Assembly (NCBI RefSeq): GCF_000313935.1
Contig: NZ_AMSS01000088.1
Span: forward strand, 62,001-126,000
Direction of reading: 5' to 3'
Source: Acinetobacter sp. WC-141
GTDB lineage: Bacteria > Pseudomonadota > Gammaproteobacteria > Pseudomonadales > Moraxellaceae
Length of the DNA stretch: 64,000 nt
The position numbers and the translations under genes are program-made. A model generated the notes under the pieces. That model was not told the DNA's origin, searched no databases, and saw only the letters and a list, made by a program, of their open reading frames with translations. Shown one piece after another: positions 48,035-57,306 of the stretch. Numbering within the stretch: the stretch's first letter is position 1; every line of letters begins with the position of its first letter.

Positions 48035-48447
48035 ATTGAGTAATCTTGATTATCTGGACGTTCACAAGTTTGTGCAATCACATACGGTGCCCAAATGTTT
48101 TTAAGTTGAAGTTCTATAATTTCTTGATGTTCAGTAGACCAAGCGAGAACTTTATTTTTGCCCAACAATAATTCCCCTTCTAACTGAAAAATATATAAGG
48201 GTTTAGAGGAATTTAATACTTTTGAACTTTTTAAAACTTTTAGTGAGCTATGTACATTCCATTTAGAACTGAACCAAAGCTGCAATAAATCGCCTAAATA
48301 TAAATCTTGTTTTTTGAAAGGATAAGCATCAATCCATGCATCTTCTACAGGCGTGTAATAAGACTCTGAATGACTTAAGAAACTGAGATAATTACGTTGA
48401 TAAAAATCAAAATTAGAAAAAATAGAGGCAACAGTAAGTGTTTTCAT
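48016..48447 (-). CDS. hypothetical protein, unknown
   Basis: 143 residues from the ATG at 48447 (the frame is open to 48498). GGAG lies six bases before 48447, whereas the longer start has no site, so I take the shorter form (MKTLTVASIFSNFDFYQRNY). It has no membrane span and no known motif. It has an aromatic-rich N-terminal third and a region with repeated Leu-Lys-Ser (LKVLKSSKVLNSSKPL). It lies just upstream (leftward) of tRNA-Asn's promoter region and convergent to the thioesterase gene. Not recognised. Confidence 0.6.
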   Translation of the reverse strand: MKTLTVASIFSNFDFYQRNYLSFLSHSESYYTPVEDAWIDAYPFKKQDLYLGDLLQLWFSSKWNVHSSLKVLKSSKVLNSSKPLYIFQLEGELLLGKNKVLAWSTEHQEIIELQLKNIWAPYVIAQTCERPDNQDYSIKKAAV

Positions 48448-48642
48448 ACTTATCTCCGATTTAGCCATTTTAGTGCTGGCAAGTTGGTTTAAATCCACAC
48501 TGTTTGAATTTCTTCAAACGTTTGTTCTGTCTCGAATCTAGCAATTGATTTTTTAAAGTGCAAGTAATTTCTCAGCTCACTACTTAACTGATCAAATAAA
48601 AAGCATACAACACAAAAATGAAGTAAACATGACAATTTAGAC

Positions 48643-48670
48643 TTGACCCTTCTCAAAATCTCCTTATAAT
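48643..48670 (+). promoter_or_regulatory. sigma-70 promoter of tRNA-Asn
   Basis: TTGACC at 48643-48648 and TATAAT at 48665-48670 with 16 bases between. The -10 box is a perfect consensus and the -35 box is five of six. The tRNA starts 12 bases after the -10 box. Confidence 0.9.
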
Positions 48671-48681
48671 CGCATGCAGAT

Positions 48682-48757
48682 TCTCCCATAGCTCAGTCGG
48701 TAGAGCGACGGACTGTTAATCCGCAGGTCCCTGGTTCGAGCCCAGGTGGGAGAGCCA
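48682..48757 (+). tRNA. tRNA-Asn (anticodon GTT)
   Basis: 76 bases with the full cloverleaf: acceptor TCTCCCA/TGGGAGA, discriminator G, D arm GCTC...GAGC, anticodon arm with CTGTTAA giving GTT, variable AGGTC, T arm CCTGGTTCGAGCCCAGG, and an encoded CCA (48755-48757). It reads AAC/AAU codons. Confidence 0.97.
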
Positions 48758-48763
48758 AATACT

Positions 48764-48797
48764 AAAAAGCCCGCAGCATTAAAGCGGGCTTTTTTTT
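48764..48797 (+). terminator. intrinsic terminator of tRNA-Asn
   Basis: Stem AAAAAGCCCGC/GCGGGCTTTTT, 9-base loop, long T run, seven bases after the CCA end. It shows that the tRNA is a single-gene unit. Confidence 0.93.
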
Positions 48798-48949
48798 GCC
48801 ATCAATATATCCCCATCTATAAAAAATCCCCTATCAGCACATAGAGGATTAGAGTTTAATGCTTAGACTATTCGCTTAATTTAATGACCTAATTCAAGTC
48901 TAAAAGATATATCACCCTCTATCCTCTTCTTAGATCATTTTAAAACCCA

Positions 48950-49708
48950 TTATTCTACTTCAACCACTTTTAAAGGATTAAAAGACTGGGTGGTCGGCAT
49001 CATTTCAATACGGTTAATATTAATATGTGGAGGTTGTGAAGCAACCCAAGCTACCGTATTTGCGATATCTTCAGGCAAAATTGGGTTCTTTTTATCATAG
49101 AGACTATTCACTTTCTCTTGATCACCTTTAAAACGTACCAAAGAAAACTCTGTACCACCACAAAGGCCTGGTTCAATGTTAGTTACTCGAATGCCTGTAC
49201 CAGACAAATCCGCACGAAGATTTAAACTAAATTGCTCCACGAATGCTTTGGTTGCACCGTAAACGTTACCACCTGGATATGGGTATGTACCTGCAATTGA
49301 CCCCATATTGATAATTAAGCCAGACTTTTTCTTTACCATGCTTGGCAAAATTAGTCGGGTAACAGTAATAAGCCCCTTAACATTGGTATCAACCATGGTG
49401 TACCAATCATCTAAATTTGATTTATCTGCTGACTCCAACCCTAATGCCAATCCGGCATTATTAACCAATAAATCAATTTGACTAATTTGAAATTCGGCGG
49501 GTAAATCAACCAATGCCTTATTTATATTTTCTGCCGTACCCGTCATATCAAATACTAAGGGATAAAATTTTTCACCAAGCTCTTGTTTTAATTCTTCTAG
49601 TTTTTCTGCCCGTCGTCCGCAACCAATAACTTTATAGCCTAACTCAATCAGTTTTTTTGAAATGCTATAACCAAAACCTGCCGATGCACCTGTAACTAAT
49701 GCTAACAT
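48950..49708 (-). CDS. SDR family NAD(P)-dependent oxidoreductase (YdfG-like)
   Basis: 252-residue short-chain dehydrogenase/reductase. The cofactor loop is TGASAGFGYS near residue 7, with an arginine pair after CGRR that favours NADP. NNAG lies near residue 88, the catalytic Ser in NMGSIAG, and the YxxxK in VYGATKAFVEQ. Its closest well-known type is YdfG, which acts on 3-hydroxy acids and malonic semialdehyde. The substrate here is inferred. AAGGAT lies upstream of the ATG. It is separate from miaE by a terminator and AT-rich DNA. Confidence 0.9.
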   Translation of the reverse strand: MLALVTGASAGFGYSISKKLIELGYKVIGCGRRAEKLEELKQELGEKFYPLVFDMTGTAENINKALVDLPAEFQISQIDLLVNNAGLALGLESADKSNLDDWYTMVDTNVKGLITVTRLILPSMVKKKSGLIINMGSIAGTYPYPGGNVYGATKAFVEQFSLNLRADLSGTGIRVTNIEPGLCGGTEFSLVRFKGDQEKVNSLYDKKNPILPEDIANTVAWVASQPPHININRIEMMPTTQSFNPLKVVEVE

Positions 49709-49931
49709 TCTTATATCCTTAGAAATGATTAACTATTTCAGTTGAATTCATGATGAACATATCAGCCTTTATATTTACACAATATTTATTATTAGCCTAA
49801 AAAAATAAAAGTTTTTTAAAAAAATTTAAGAGAAATTAAAACCTATAAAAATATATTTATTAAATAATTATATGCATTAAAAAACTAAAAGCAGAAGATG
49901 TCTACCGTCGAAGAGATAAAGCTCACCTAAT

Positions 49932-49963
49932 AAAAAAGTTTACCGTGAAAGGTAAACTTTTTT
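49932..49963 (-). terminator. intrinsic terminator at the end of the lepA-miaE cluster
   Basis: Stem AAAAAAGTTTACC/GGTAAACTTTTTT (13 bp, perfect) with a 6-base loop, 19 bases past the miaE stop at 49982. Confidence 0.93.
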
Positions 49964-49981
49964 AACTTGAAGCGTTCAAGA

Positions 49982-50626
49982 TTATGCAGGCACGCCGCTG
50001 TGAAAACGAAAGGTATCATCAGGCGTTAAAATCAGATTCTTTTCAACCTCACGAATATGATCAATGCGCTGCTGAATATCCTCTTTAGGATTTTTCATTT
50101 TTGCAGTTTTTGCAACATCAAGTGCAAGTGCCAAATAGTCCTCGAAATGACGAGACTCTGACTTAAGTAAATAACGATAATAGCGTCCCAACTCTTCATC
50201 TACGCGCGGGGCAAGCGCATGAAAACGTTCGCATGAGCGAGCCTCAACAAAAGCACCTACCACAAGCACATCAATTAAAGCTTCCGGCTCATAAGTACGA
50301 ATTTCTTTACGGAGTCCACCAGCATAGCGCCCTGCACTTAACCCATCCCATTTCTGACCACGCTTGGCCATAAGCTCAAGCACTTGCTCATAATGGAGCA
50401 TTTCTTCCCGTACCAATTGTGCAAGCTTTACTTGTAAATCAGGGAAAAAACTATAACGGAACATTAAGTTCATTGCTGTACTAGCTGCTTTTTTTTCGCA
50501 ATTAGCATGATCTTGCATCAAGATATCTAAATTATTGATTGCCTCATCTAACCAAGCGTTTGGTGTTTGACAACCCAAAAAAGCCAAGACAGGTTGCATT
50601 AATTCATCGTAATTGATACTCGACAT
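49982..50626 (-). CDS. miaE: tRNA 2-methylthio-N6-isopentenyladenosine-37 hydroxylase
   Basis: 214-residue ferritin-like di-iron monooxygenase that hydroxylates ms2i6A37 in tRNA. Iron ligands are visible in HANCEKKAASTA, REEMLHYEQV, VEARSCERF and the last helix SRHFEDYLALA (E-ExxH pairs). The family's usual length is about 200-270. It is the last gene of the long leftward cluster and follows pdxJ by six bases. The AlkB/MiaA/MiaB enzymes needed before it are elsewhere. Confidence 0.93.
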   Translation of the reverse strand: MSSINYDELMQPVLAFLGCQTPNAWLDEAINNLDILMQDHANCEKKAASTAMNLMFRYSFFPDLQVKLAQLVREEMLHYEQVLELMAKRGQKWDGLSAGRYAGGLRKEIRTYEPEALIDVLVVGAFVEARSCERFHALAPRVDEELGRYYRYLLKSESRHFEDYLALALDVAKTAKMKNPKEDIQQRIDHIREVEKNLILTPDDTFRFHSGVPA

Positions 50627-50632
50627 AACCGA

Positions 50633-51358
50633 TTAACCTGCCACCTGAATTGCTGCTTTCATATCTTTAACAGCTTGAACCAGACCTACAAAAACACTTT
50701 CAGCAATAATTGAATGCCCAATATTTAATTCATGAATTTGTGGAATAGCTGCAATTGGCGCAATATTTTTAAGATTAAGGCCATGACCAGCATTTACAAC
50801 TAAGCCTTTTGAAGCTGCGTATTCAACACCTTTGATAATACGCGCCAACTCAGCCTGTTGCTCTTGCTCTGTTGCCGCATCTGCATATGCACCGGTGTGT
50901 AACTCAATCGTAGGTGCGCCACATGCAACTGCTGCATCAATTTGAGCTAAATCGGCGTCAATAAATAATGATACGTCGCAACCAATAGCCGCCAAAGTCT
51001 GAGTTGCAGCTTTAACTTTTTCAAAGTTACCGACTACATCTAAACCACCTTCCGTTGTTACTTCTTGGCGTCTTTCAGGAACAAAGCAGACATGCTGTGG
51101 TTGAATTTCTTTCGCAAACTCGACCATTTCATCAGTAACAGCCAACTCTAGATTCATACGTGTTTTTAGTAATGGTCGCATACGACGCACGTCATCATCT
51201 TGAATATGGCGACGATCTTCACGCAAATGCAAGGTAATCCCTTCTGCACCAGCTTGTTCACAAATAAGAGCAGCTTCTACAGGGTCGGGGTAAGTAGTAC
51301 CGCGCGCCTGTCTTAAAGTAGCAACATGGTCTATGTTTACACCAAGCAATGCAGCCAT
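50633..51358 (-). CDS. pdxJ: pyridoxine 5'-phosphate synthase
   Basis: 241-residue TIM-barrel enzyme of vitamin B6 synthesis. It joins 1-deoxyxylulose 5-phosphate with 3-amino-2-oxopropyl phosphate. Signature parts are [42 protein letters not shown], the catalytic Glu in ELHTGAYAD, and VNAGHGLN with the [10 protein letters not shown] phosphate site. The order recO-pdxJ is the same as in many gammaproteobacteria. Confidence 0.97.
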   Translation of the reverse strand: MAALLGVNIDHVATLRQARGTTYPDPVEAALICEQAGAEGITLHLREDRRHIQDDDVRRMRPLLKTRMNLELAVTDEMVEFAKEIQPQHVCFVPERRQEVTTEGGLDVVGNFEKVKAATQTLAAIGCDVSLFIDADLAQIDAAVACGAPTIELHTGAYADAATEQEQQAELARIIKGVEYAASKGLVVNAGHGLNLKNIAPIAAIPQIHELNIGHSIIAESVFVGLVQAVKDMKAAIQVAG

Positions 51359-51371
51359 AAATAAATCCTAA

Positions 51372-52085
51372 TTACGATTGAGTTTGAGTATTTTGAATCC
51401 ACAATTGTCGACTTTTTAGGGGACGGTCTCCTAAAAGCGATGTAATCATTTGACGGTATAGTTTACCTAATAATTGCAATTGTTCGTGAGAAAAATCCTG
51501 CCCTTGCTCATAATCCAACATAGACAAAATTGCTTTCCCTGACAAAGAAGAACGACCCGCTTGCACAACAGGAGCGAAGCCTTCTGTCACTTGAAATTGA
51601 TAAAACTGATGAGCCTGAATCGGTTGTTGTTGGGTATCAATTGAGAAATCAATCGCGTATCCAAGTTCAGGAAGTAAAACATGCTCGAATTGGCGCAAAA
51701 TCTGCCTAAGAAAAAGGTCAGGATTTTCATGAGAAGATAATTGTTGTAATTGAAGTAAGGTTAACTGATATTGCTCAAAAGTTTGTGGCATTGTCTCTTC
51801 TAACGGACAAAGTCTAAGAACAACTTCATTTAAATAAAATCCGGCAAAAAAAGCATCACCAAAAAAGAAAACTGGCTGATTTAAGATTTCAAGCTTAGTA
51901 AAGTTCTTTAATTCACTTTTACCCGTTGCCTGCAATCGGATAGGTTGATACTGAGGGGGCGGAGTCTGTCTTAAAATACCATCGACTCGCCCATACTCCT
52001 GAGTAAAAAGATGCACAATATGACTTTTCTCACGGTACTTACGGTGGTGAATCATATATCCATGGAGGACTTCATTGCGCATCAT
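51372..52085 (-). CDS. recO: DNA repair protein RecO
   Basis: 237-residue RecF-pathway protein that helps load RecA at gaps. An OB-fold N-terminal part begins HGYMIHHRKYREKSHIVHLFTQEYGRVDGILR, and the C-terminal alpha-helical part contains LRQFEHVLLPELGYAIDF. The zinc-cysteine cluster found in some RecO proteins is absent, as in enteric RecO. It lies between a small lipoprotein gene (10-base gap) and pdxJ (13-base gap). Confidence 0.93.
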   Translation of the reverse strand: MMRNEVLHGYMIHHRKYREKSHIVHLFTQEYGRVDGILRQTPPPQYQPIRLQATGKSELKNFTKLEILNQPVFFFGDAFFAGFYLNEVVLRLCPLEETMPQTFEQYQLTLLQLQQLSSHENPDLFLRQILRQFEHVLLPELGYAIDFSIDTQQQPIQAHQFYQFQVTEGFAPVVQAGRSSLSGKAILSMLDYEQGQDFSHEQLQLLGKLYRQMITSLLGDRPLKSRQLWIQNTQTQS

Positions 52086-52094
52086 AAAAAGAAA

Positions 52095-52298
52095 CTATTC
52101 CTCAGATTCTTTTTCTTTTTTGTCATCCTCATCATCGCCATCAGGAATTACCGCCCCTACAACCGCTGCTGTACCTTTGACAACACCTTTTGTAGTTTTA
52201 TAGGCGATACCTACTGGTACGGTTACAAGCTTATATACACAACCTTGCAACATCAAAGTACATCCAATTATAGCGACCAATGATGTAATTGTTTTCAT
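52095..52298 (-). CDS. small lipoprotein, Acinetobacter type (NF038104-like)
   Basis: 67 residues. Signal peptide MKTITSLVAIIGCTLMLQGC with lipobox LQGC (Cys20), then a short hydrophobic/Gly-Ala part (VTVPVGIAYKTTKGVVKGTAAVVGAVIP) and a strongly acidic/basic tail (DGDDEDDKKEKESEE). No known function. It is inserted between era and recO, which are direct neighbours in E. coli, and is probably transcribed with them. Residue after Cys is Val, so outer-membrane sorting is likely. Confidence 0.8.
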   Translation of the reverse strand: MKTITSLVAIIGCTLMLQGCVYKLVTVPVGIAYKTTKGVVKGTAAVVGAVIPDGDDEDDKKEKESEE

Positions 52299-52315
52299 AC
52301 CAGTATCCTTATCCT

Positions 52316-53344
52316 TTAGATATCACTATATCCTAAGCTTTTTAAAGCACGCTCGTCATCAGACCAACCGCCCTTCACTTTTACCCAAAGTGTGAGCATA
52401 ATTTTTTGCTCAAACATCTTTTCCATGTCTTTACGAGCATCCATACCGATTGTTTTAAGCTTGGCACCTTTTTCACCAATCACAATCGCTTTTTGGCCCG
52501 CACGATCTACAAAAATCGTTGCATCAATATAAGTACAAGCTGGTTTTAAACGACCAGTTTTTTCATTAACAGTCTCTTCTTCCGTTTTAAAAGATTCAAT
52601 TTGTACTGTTAAATCATAAGGTAGCTCTTCACCTAACTGACGCATGATTTTCTCACGAATAATTTCGCTAGCTAAAAAGCGTTCAGAACGGTCAGTAATC
52701 TGATCAAATGAATACAACGGTGCTTGATAAGGAAGGTACTTCTCAATTGTTTCGCTCAAGTGTTCCAGATTTGCTCCGCGTAATGCAGATACAGGAACGA
52801 TCTCGGCAAAATTCATAAGCTTGGCACGCTCTTGAATTAAAGGAAGAATATCTCTTTTATCTTCAAAAGTATCAGCCTTGTTAATCACCAAAATAACTGG
52901 CATTTCAGCATTCTTGAGTTTTTCAAGCACTAAGTCGTCATTTGGGGTCCACTTATAAGCATCAATAACAAATAAGACCAAATTGACGTCACGTAATGCA
53001 GAATGAGCTGCACGGTTCATCATTTTATTAATAGCGCGTACTTCTTTTTTATGCATACCTGGGGTATCTACATATACCGCCTGCATTTTTTCACGCGAAT
53101 CAATACCAATAATTTTATGACGTGTTGTTTGAGGTTTACGCGAAGTAATAGAAAGCTTTTGACCTAATAAATGGTTCATGAGGGTAGATTTACCCACATT
53201 TGGACGTCCTACAATCGCCACAAATCCGCTCTTAAAATCCGAAGGAATTGTCACGCCTTTGGAACTAAAAAATTGATCAATCAGATTATTAGGATCTTGG
53301 TTATCATTTGAATCTGGATTGATTTGATCAGAATGCATCGACAT
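52316..53344 (-). CDS. era: GTPase Era
   Basis: 342-residue essential GTPase in 30S maturation. It has an extra N-terminal Asp/Asn/Gln-rich leader (about 40 residues) before G1 GRPNVGKST (46-54). G3 is DTPGMHKKE, G4 NKAD, and the C-terminal KH domain includes VIGEKGAKLKTIG near residue 290. It is about 40 residues longer than E. coli Era because of the leader. It follows rnc directly (5-base gap), the common rnc-era pair. Confidence 0.96.
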   Translation of the reverse strand: MSMHSDQINPDSNDNQDPNNLIDQFFSSKGVTIPSDFKSGFVAIVGRPNVGKSTLMNHLLGQKLSITSRKPQTTRHKIIGIDSREKMQAVYVDTPGMHKKEVRAINKMMNRAAHSALRDVNLVLFVIDAYKWTPNDDLVLEKLKNAEMPVILVINKADTFEDKRDILPLIQERAKLMNFAEIVPVSALRGANLEHLSETIEKYLPYQAPLYSFDQITDRSERFLASEIIREKIMRQLGEELPYDLTVQIESFKTEEETVNEKTGRLKPACTYIDATIFVDRAGQKAIVIGEKGAKLKTIGMDARKDMEKMFEQKIMLTLWVKVKGGWSDDERALKSLGYSDI

Positions 53345-53349
53345 GCAGG

Positions 53350-54042
53350 TTATTGCTCCAATAACTTTAAAATTTCCGCCGCTGCTGCCTGCTCGGCAAA
53401 ACGACGACTTGAACCCTCACCATGAATCTTTGATAAACCATCTATCAAACATTCAACTTTAAAGTGCTGGTGAGGTGCATCACCCTGAATATCTACAACC
53501 TCGTAAACAGGGAGAGGTTTTTTACGTGCTTGTAGATACTCTTGTAAACGTGATTTCGGGTCTTTAAGTTGATCCGTAGGTTCGATATGGTCTAAATAGG
53601 GTACATACCATTTTAGCACAATATCTGTAAGTAAGTTGAGATCACCACTATCAATATAAATTGCACCAATAATGGCTTCTACCGTATCAGCCAATATTGA
53701 CTCACGATGATGACCGCCAGATTTCAATTCGCCCGTACTTAATATTAAACACCGGCTAAGTTGCAAATCGGTTGCAATCTTACCTAAAGCTTCCTGACGT
53801 ACTAAAGTCGCTCGCATACGCGTTAAACGACCTTCGTTTTCATTTGGATAGGCATGATATAGATAATTGGCAACAATCATGCCTAGTAATGAATCGCCCA
53901 AAAACTCCAAGCGCTCGTAATTGTATTTATGACTCACCGAACGATGAGTCAAGGCTAACTGTAACAATTCAAGCTGCTTGAATTGATATCCGATTCGACT
54001 CAATAAGCGAGGATCACTTAGTTTGAACTGATGTTTTATCAA
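53350..54042 (-). CDS. rnc: ribonuclease III
   Basis: 230 residues from the TTG at 54042 (the frame can also open at TTG 54054, four codons longer). Homodimeric double-strand RNase in rRNA processing. RNase III signature ERLEFLGDSLLGM near residue 45, catalytic acidic residues repeated in DTVEAIIGAIY, and a C-terminal dsRNA-binding domain (about 160-230, DPKSRLQEYLQ to RRFAEQAAAAEIL). No ATG is available at the N terminus. Start codons lie inside the 3' end of the DUF4845 gene (overlap about 29-41 bases), suggesting coupled translation. Confidence 0.94.
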   Translation of the reverse strand: MIKHQFKLSDPRLLSRIGYQFKQLELLQLALTHRSVSHKYNYERLEFLGDSLLGMIVANYLYHAYPNENEGRLTRMRATLVRQEALGKIATDLQLSRCLILSTGELKSGGHHRESILADTVEAIIGAIYIDSGDLNLLTDIVLKWYVPYLDHIEPTDQLKDPKSRLQEYLQARKKPLPVYEVVDIQGDAPHQHFKVECLIDGLSKIHGEGSSRRFAEQAAAAEILKLLEQ

Positions 54043-54388
54043 AACTCTTCTCAAATGTTAAAACTAAATCAATATTTGATAAGAAGGGTTTTCTTACCTC
54101 ATATTTCTTTTGGACTTTTAGACCAGACTCATTAAACACTTGCGCAATCTCTTTAAAATGAAGATCACGAATATTATTCATGTCCAGTCGCTGATCCATT
54201 TGTGTCATAAACTTCTGCGGGGTGATGTCAGAAGAGCTTTCTTGTAAAAGCTCTTCTATTTGATTATTAATCAATCGATCATCCCAATATGCTGGCCAAA
54301 CTGCAAGTACAGCTTTTACTGCAACCGCAAATATAACCACCCCAAATAAAATTGCTAAATACGAAGTACCTTGTTGTGCCTTACGCAT
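54014..54388 (-). CDS. DUF4845 family membrane protein
   Basis: 124-residue protein, one N-terminal span (about 9-30: YLAILFGVVIFAVAVKAVLAV), then a soluble domain with LIQEL-like ELLQESSSDITPQKFMTQMDQRLDM. DUF4845 proteins sit between lepB and rnc in many beta- and gammaproteobacteria, as here. The role is unknown. The fusion-like overlap with rnc is consistent with co-expression. The start is preceded by GGAAAAAAAG. Confidence 0.85.
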   Translation of the reverse strand: MRKAQQGTSYLAILFGVVIFAVAVKAVLAVWPAYWDDRLINNQIEELLQESSSDITPQKFMTQMDQRLDMNNIRDLHFKEIAQVFNESGLKVQKKYEVRKPFLSNIDLVLTFEKSFDKTSVQTK

Positions 54389-54412
54389 TTCTTTTTTTCC
54401 TAATGGTTGTTT

Positions 54413-55240
54413 TTAATCTATTTTTCCATTTCGGCCAAAGTTAGGAAGATGTAAACCCGGTTCTTTATGCATCCAGACATAGAATGCTCGTCCTGTTAAA
54501 TTTTCTTCAGGAACAAAGCCCCAGAAACGACTATCTGCACTTTGATCACGGTTATCCCCCATTGCAAAGTAATGTCCTTTTGGAACAGTCACTTCCCAAT
54601 ATAAACCGTCTTGGTTTGCATATTTACCATTTTCAACATAGTTGATAAACGGTGCTTGACGCGCCACATTTACGCCTTCAAGTTCACGCATTGTAAAGGT
54701 GTGCGTACCAATCGTCTCTTTATGATAAATAGACGTTGGTGTATCTAATACATCTTTTTCACGGCTAAACTGTGTTAATACTTTCGGTACTTTTTGTCCG
54801 TTAATAATCAATTGTCCATGATCATAAACAAGATGATCACCTGGCAAACCGATTACACGTTTAATATAACTGATGGTAGGTTGAGGTGGATAACGGAATA
54901 CAATCACATCACCACGCTTTGGTTCTCCCACATCAATAATTTTCTTATTAACGATAGGTAAACGCACACCATAATCAAATTTATTAACCAGAATAAAATC
55001 ACCAGTTTCTAAAGTAGGTACCATAGAGTCTGATGGAATATTAAATGGTTCGTAAAGGAATGAACGAAGTACAAGTACTACAGCTAAAACTGGCCAAAAG
55101 TCATAAGCCCATGTAATAACAAAATTTTCGTTCCCGCGCCCTTTATTTGCACGCTGTTTGAATACAAGTTTATCTAACAACCACACTGCAAATAGAATCA
55201 GCGTAACTGGAACAAGAATTAAATTAAAATCAAAATCCAC
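54413..55240 (-). CDS. lepB: signal peptidase I
   Basis: 275 residues. Two membrane spans at the N terminus (about 5-24 and 45-62) and a periplasmic catalytic domain with the serine in PSDSMVPTL (S72) and the general-base lysine in YIKRVIGLPGD (K127). The later motif GDNRDQSADSRFWG is also there. It removes signal peptides of exported proteins at the inner membrane. The start is GTG with GAGG upstream. The order lepA-lepB-DUF4845-rnc-era is the conserved one. Confidence 0.96.
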   Translation of the reverse strand: MDFDFNLILVPVTLILFAVWLLDKLVFKQRANKGRGNENFVITWAYDFWPVLAVVLVLRSFLYEPFNIPSDSMVPTLETGDFILVNKFDYGVRLPIVNKKIIDVGEPKRGDVIVFRYPPQPTISYIKRVIGLPGDHLVYDHGQLIINGQKVPKVLTQFSREKDVLDTPTSIYHKETIGTHTFTMRELEGVNVARQAPFINYVENGKYANQDGLYWEVTVPKGHYFAMGDNRDQSADSRFWGFVPEENLTGRAFYVWMHKEPGLHLPNFGRNGKID

Positions 55241-55316
55241 ACGACCTCACTCGCAGCCTAGCTGCTTGTCTTAAAGTAGGGGAAAGTAATGTCTTACTCC
55301 CCCCGACCTTCATTTC

Positions 55317-57134
55317 TTATCTTTCTACTTTCAATACAGCCAAGAACGCTTCTTGTGGAATTTCAACGCTTCCCACTTGTTTCATACGTTTCTTACCTTC
55401 TTTTTGTTTAGAAAGTAGTTTTTTCTTACGTGAAACGTCACCACCATAACATTTTGCTAATACGTTTTTACGCATCGCTTTTACAGTAGAACGAGCAATA
55501 ATTTGTGCACCGATAGCTGCTTGAATAGCAACGTCGTACATTTGGCGAGGAATCAAATCTTTCATTTTCTCAACCAATGCAATACCACGATGACGCGCGT
55601 CATTACGGTGACAAATCATAGCCAAGGCATCAACCTTGTCACTATTAATTAATACATCAACCTTAACTAAAGCTGAACTTTCGAAACGCACAAAGTTATA
55701 GTCTAGCGATGCAAAACCACGCGAGCATGATTTTAATTTATCAAAGAAATCCATAACGACTTCAGCCATTGGGATTTCAAAGGTAATAGAAACTTGATTA
55801 CCCAAGAATTTCATATCTTTTTGAACACCACGGCGTTCAATACAAAGGGTCATTACATTCCCTAAATATTCTTGCGGAACAAGGATATGACACTCTGCAA
55901 TCGGTTCACGCAAATCTTCTACAGTAGATCCGTCTGGCATTTTTGATGGACTATCGATATAAATCGTTTCGCCCTTCTTGGTTAATGCTTCATAAATTAC
56001 GGTAGGTGCAGAACTGATGAGATCAAGATCATACTCACGCTCTAAACGCTCTTGTACAATCTCCATGTGTAGCATCCCTAAGAAACCACAACGGAAACCA
56101 AAACCTAATGCATCTGAACTTTCTGGTTCAAAGAATAGAGCCGAGTCATTAATCTGCAATTTTTGTAGCGCTTCACGGAATGGCTCAAAATCACTCGCAT
56201 CAATCGGGAAAAGACCAGCATAAACCTGTGGTTTAACCTTTTTGAAACCCGGTAAAATCGCAACATCAGGTGTAGATGCAAGCGTAATAGTGTCACCTAC
56301 TGGTGCACCAAAAATATCTTTAATACCCGCAATAACAAAACCTACTTCACCAGCTTCAAGAATATCTGTTTCAGTATGCTTAGGATTAAATACACCCACT
56401 GAAGTTACCGGATGAGTTTGACCTGTCGATTTAACCAACATTTTGTCGCCCTTACGGATACGACCTTGTTTAATACGTACAAGAGAAACTACGCCTAGGT
56501 AGTTATCAAACCATGAGTCGATAATTAATGCTTGCAATGGAGCATCACGATCGCCTTCAGGCGCTGGAATAACATCGACTAAACGTTCTAAAACACCTTC
56601 AACACCTAAACCAGTTTTTGCCGAACAGGTTGGTGCATCAGTTGCTTCAATTCCGATAATTTCTTCAATTTCATGAATTACACGTTCAGGTTCAGCCTGC
56701 GGTAAATCAATTTTATTTAAAATAGGAAGAACTTCGAGACCTTGTTCAATCGCCGTATAACAGTTTGCAACTGATTGTGCTTCTACGCCTTGTGCAGCAT
56801 CTACAACCAATAGCGCACCCTCACATGCAGCTAATGAACGAGAAACTTCATACGAGAAGTCTACGTGTCCAGGAGTATCAATAAAGTTAAGTTGATATTC
56901 CTGACCATTAGGATGGGTGTAATACAGCGTGACAGAAGCGGCTTTAATGGTAATCCCACGTTCGCGCTCAAGCTCCATTGAGTCTAAGACTTGAGCTTGC
57001 ATTTCACGATCTTGTAGACCACCACACATCTGAATAAAACGGTCAGCCAATGTAGACTTACCATGGTCAATGTGAGCAATAATCGAGAAATTTCGTATAT
57101 TTTTGATATCGACGGATTTTTTAGCTTGCGCCAT
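55317..57134 (-). CDS. lepA: elongation factor 4 (back-translocating GTPase)
   Basis: 605-residue translational GTPase that acts on stalled or mistranslocated ribosomes. G1 [13 protein letters not shown] (about 20-32), G2 [10 protein letters not shown]3 DTPGHVDF, G4 NKIDLP, then LepA-specific C-terminal domain with the long Lys-rich end ([32 protein letters not shown]). Length is normal. First gene of the lepA to miaE unit. Its promoter should lie in 57135-57300, an AT-rich stretch that I did not resolve further. Confidence 0.97.
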   Translation of the reverse strand: MAQAKKSVDIKNIRNFSIIAHIDHGKSTLADRFIQMCGGLQDREMQAQVLDSMELERERGITIKAASVTLYYTHPNGQEYQLNFIDTPGHVDFSYEVSRSLAACEGALLVVDAAQGVEAQSVANCYTAIEQGLEVLPILNKIDLPQAEPERVIHEIEEIIGIEATDAPTCSAKTGLGVEGVLERLVDVIPAPEGDRDAPLQALIIDSWFDNYLGVVSLVRIKQGRIRKGDKMLVKSTGQTHPVTSVGVFNPKHTETDILEAGEVGFVIAGIKDIFGAPVGDTITLASTPDVAILPGFKKVKPQVYAGLFPIDASDFEPFREALQKLQINDSALFFEPESSDALGFGFRCGFLGMLHMEIVQERLEREYDLDLISSAPTVIYEALTKKGETIYIDSPSKMPDGSTVEDLREPIAECHILVPQEYLGNVMTLCIERRGVQKDMKFLGNQVSITFEIPMAEVVMDFFDKLKSCSRGFASLDYNFVRFESSALVKVDVLINSDKVDALAMICHRNDARHRGIALVEKMKDLIPRQMYDVAIQAAIGAQIIARSTVKAMRKNVLAKCYGGDVSRKKKLLSKQKEGKKRMKQVGSVEIPQEAFLAVLKVER

Positions 57135-57306
57135 GGGTTACCTTGAGAAAATATAGAGTGCTATGTAGCTTGTTTTAATACACAGCCAAAGCAGTTAAAT
57201 AAATTGCGTGAGATTATAACAGATTGCAGATATGAAAAAGACATAAATTCTTTCTTTTAAAAAAGCTTTCTAAACTTCTCAACATAACAAACTATTTCGC
57301 TTTAAA

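Noticed and set aside
48489..48689. A 66-codon minus-strand ORF upstream of the unknown protein at 48016
   Set aside because: It begins inside tRNA-Asn and covers its promoter on the opposite strand. It is a chance frame.
49880..49930. A 10-codon ATG ORF (MSTVEEIKLT) in the gap before miaE's terminator
   Set aside because: Too short to support, with no ribosome site.
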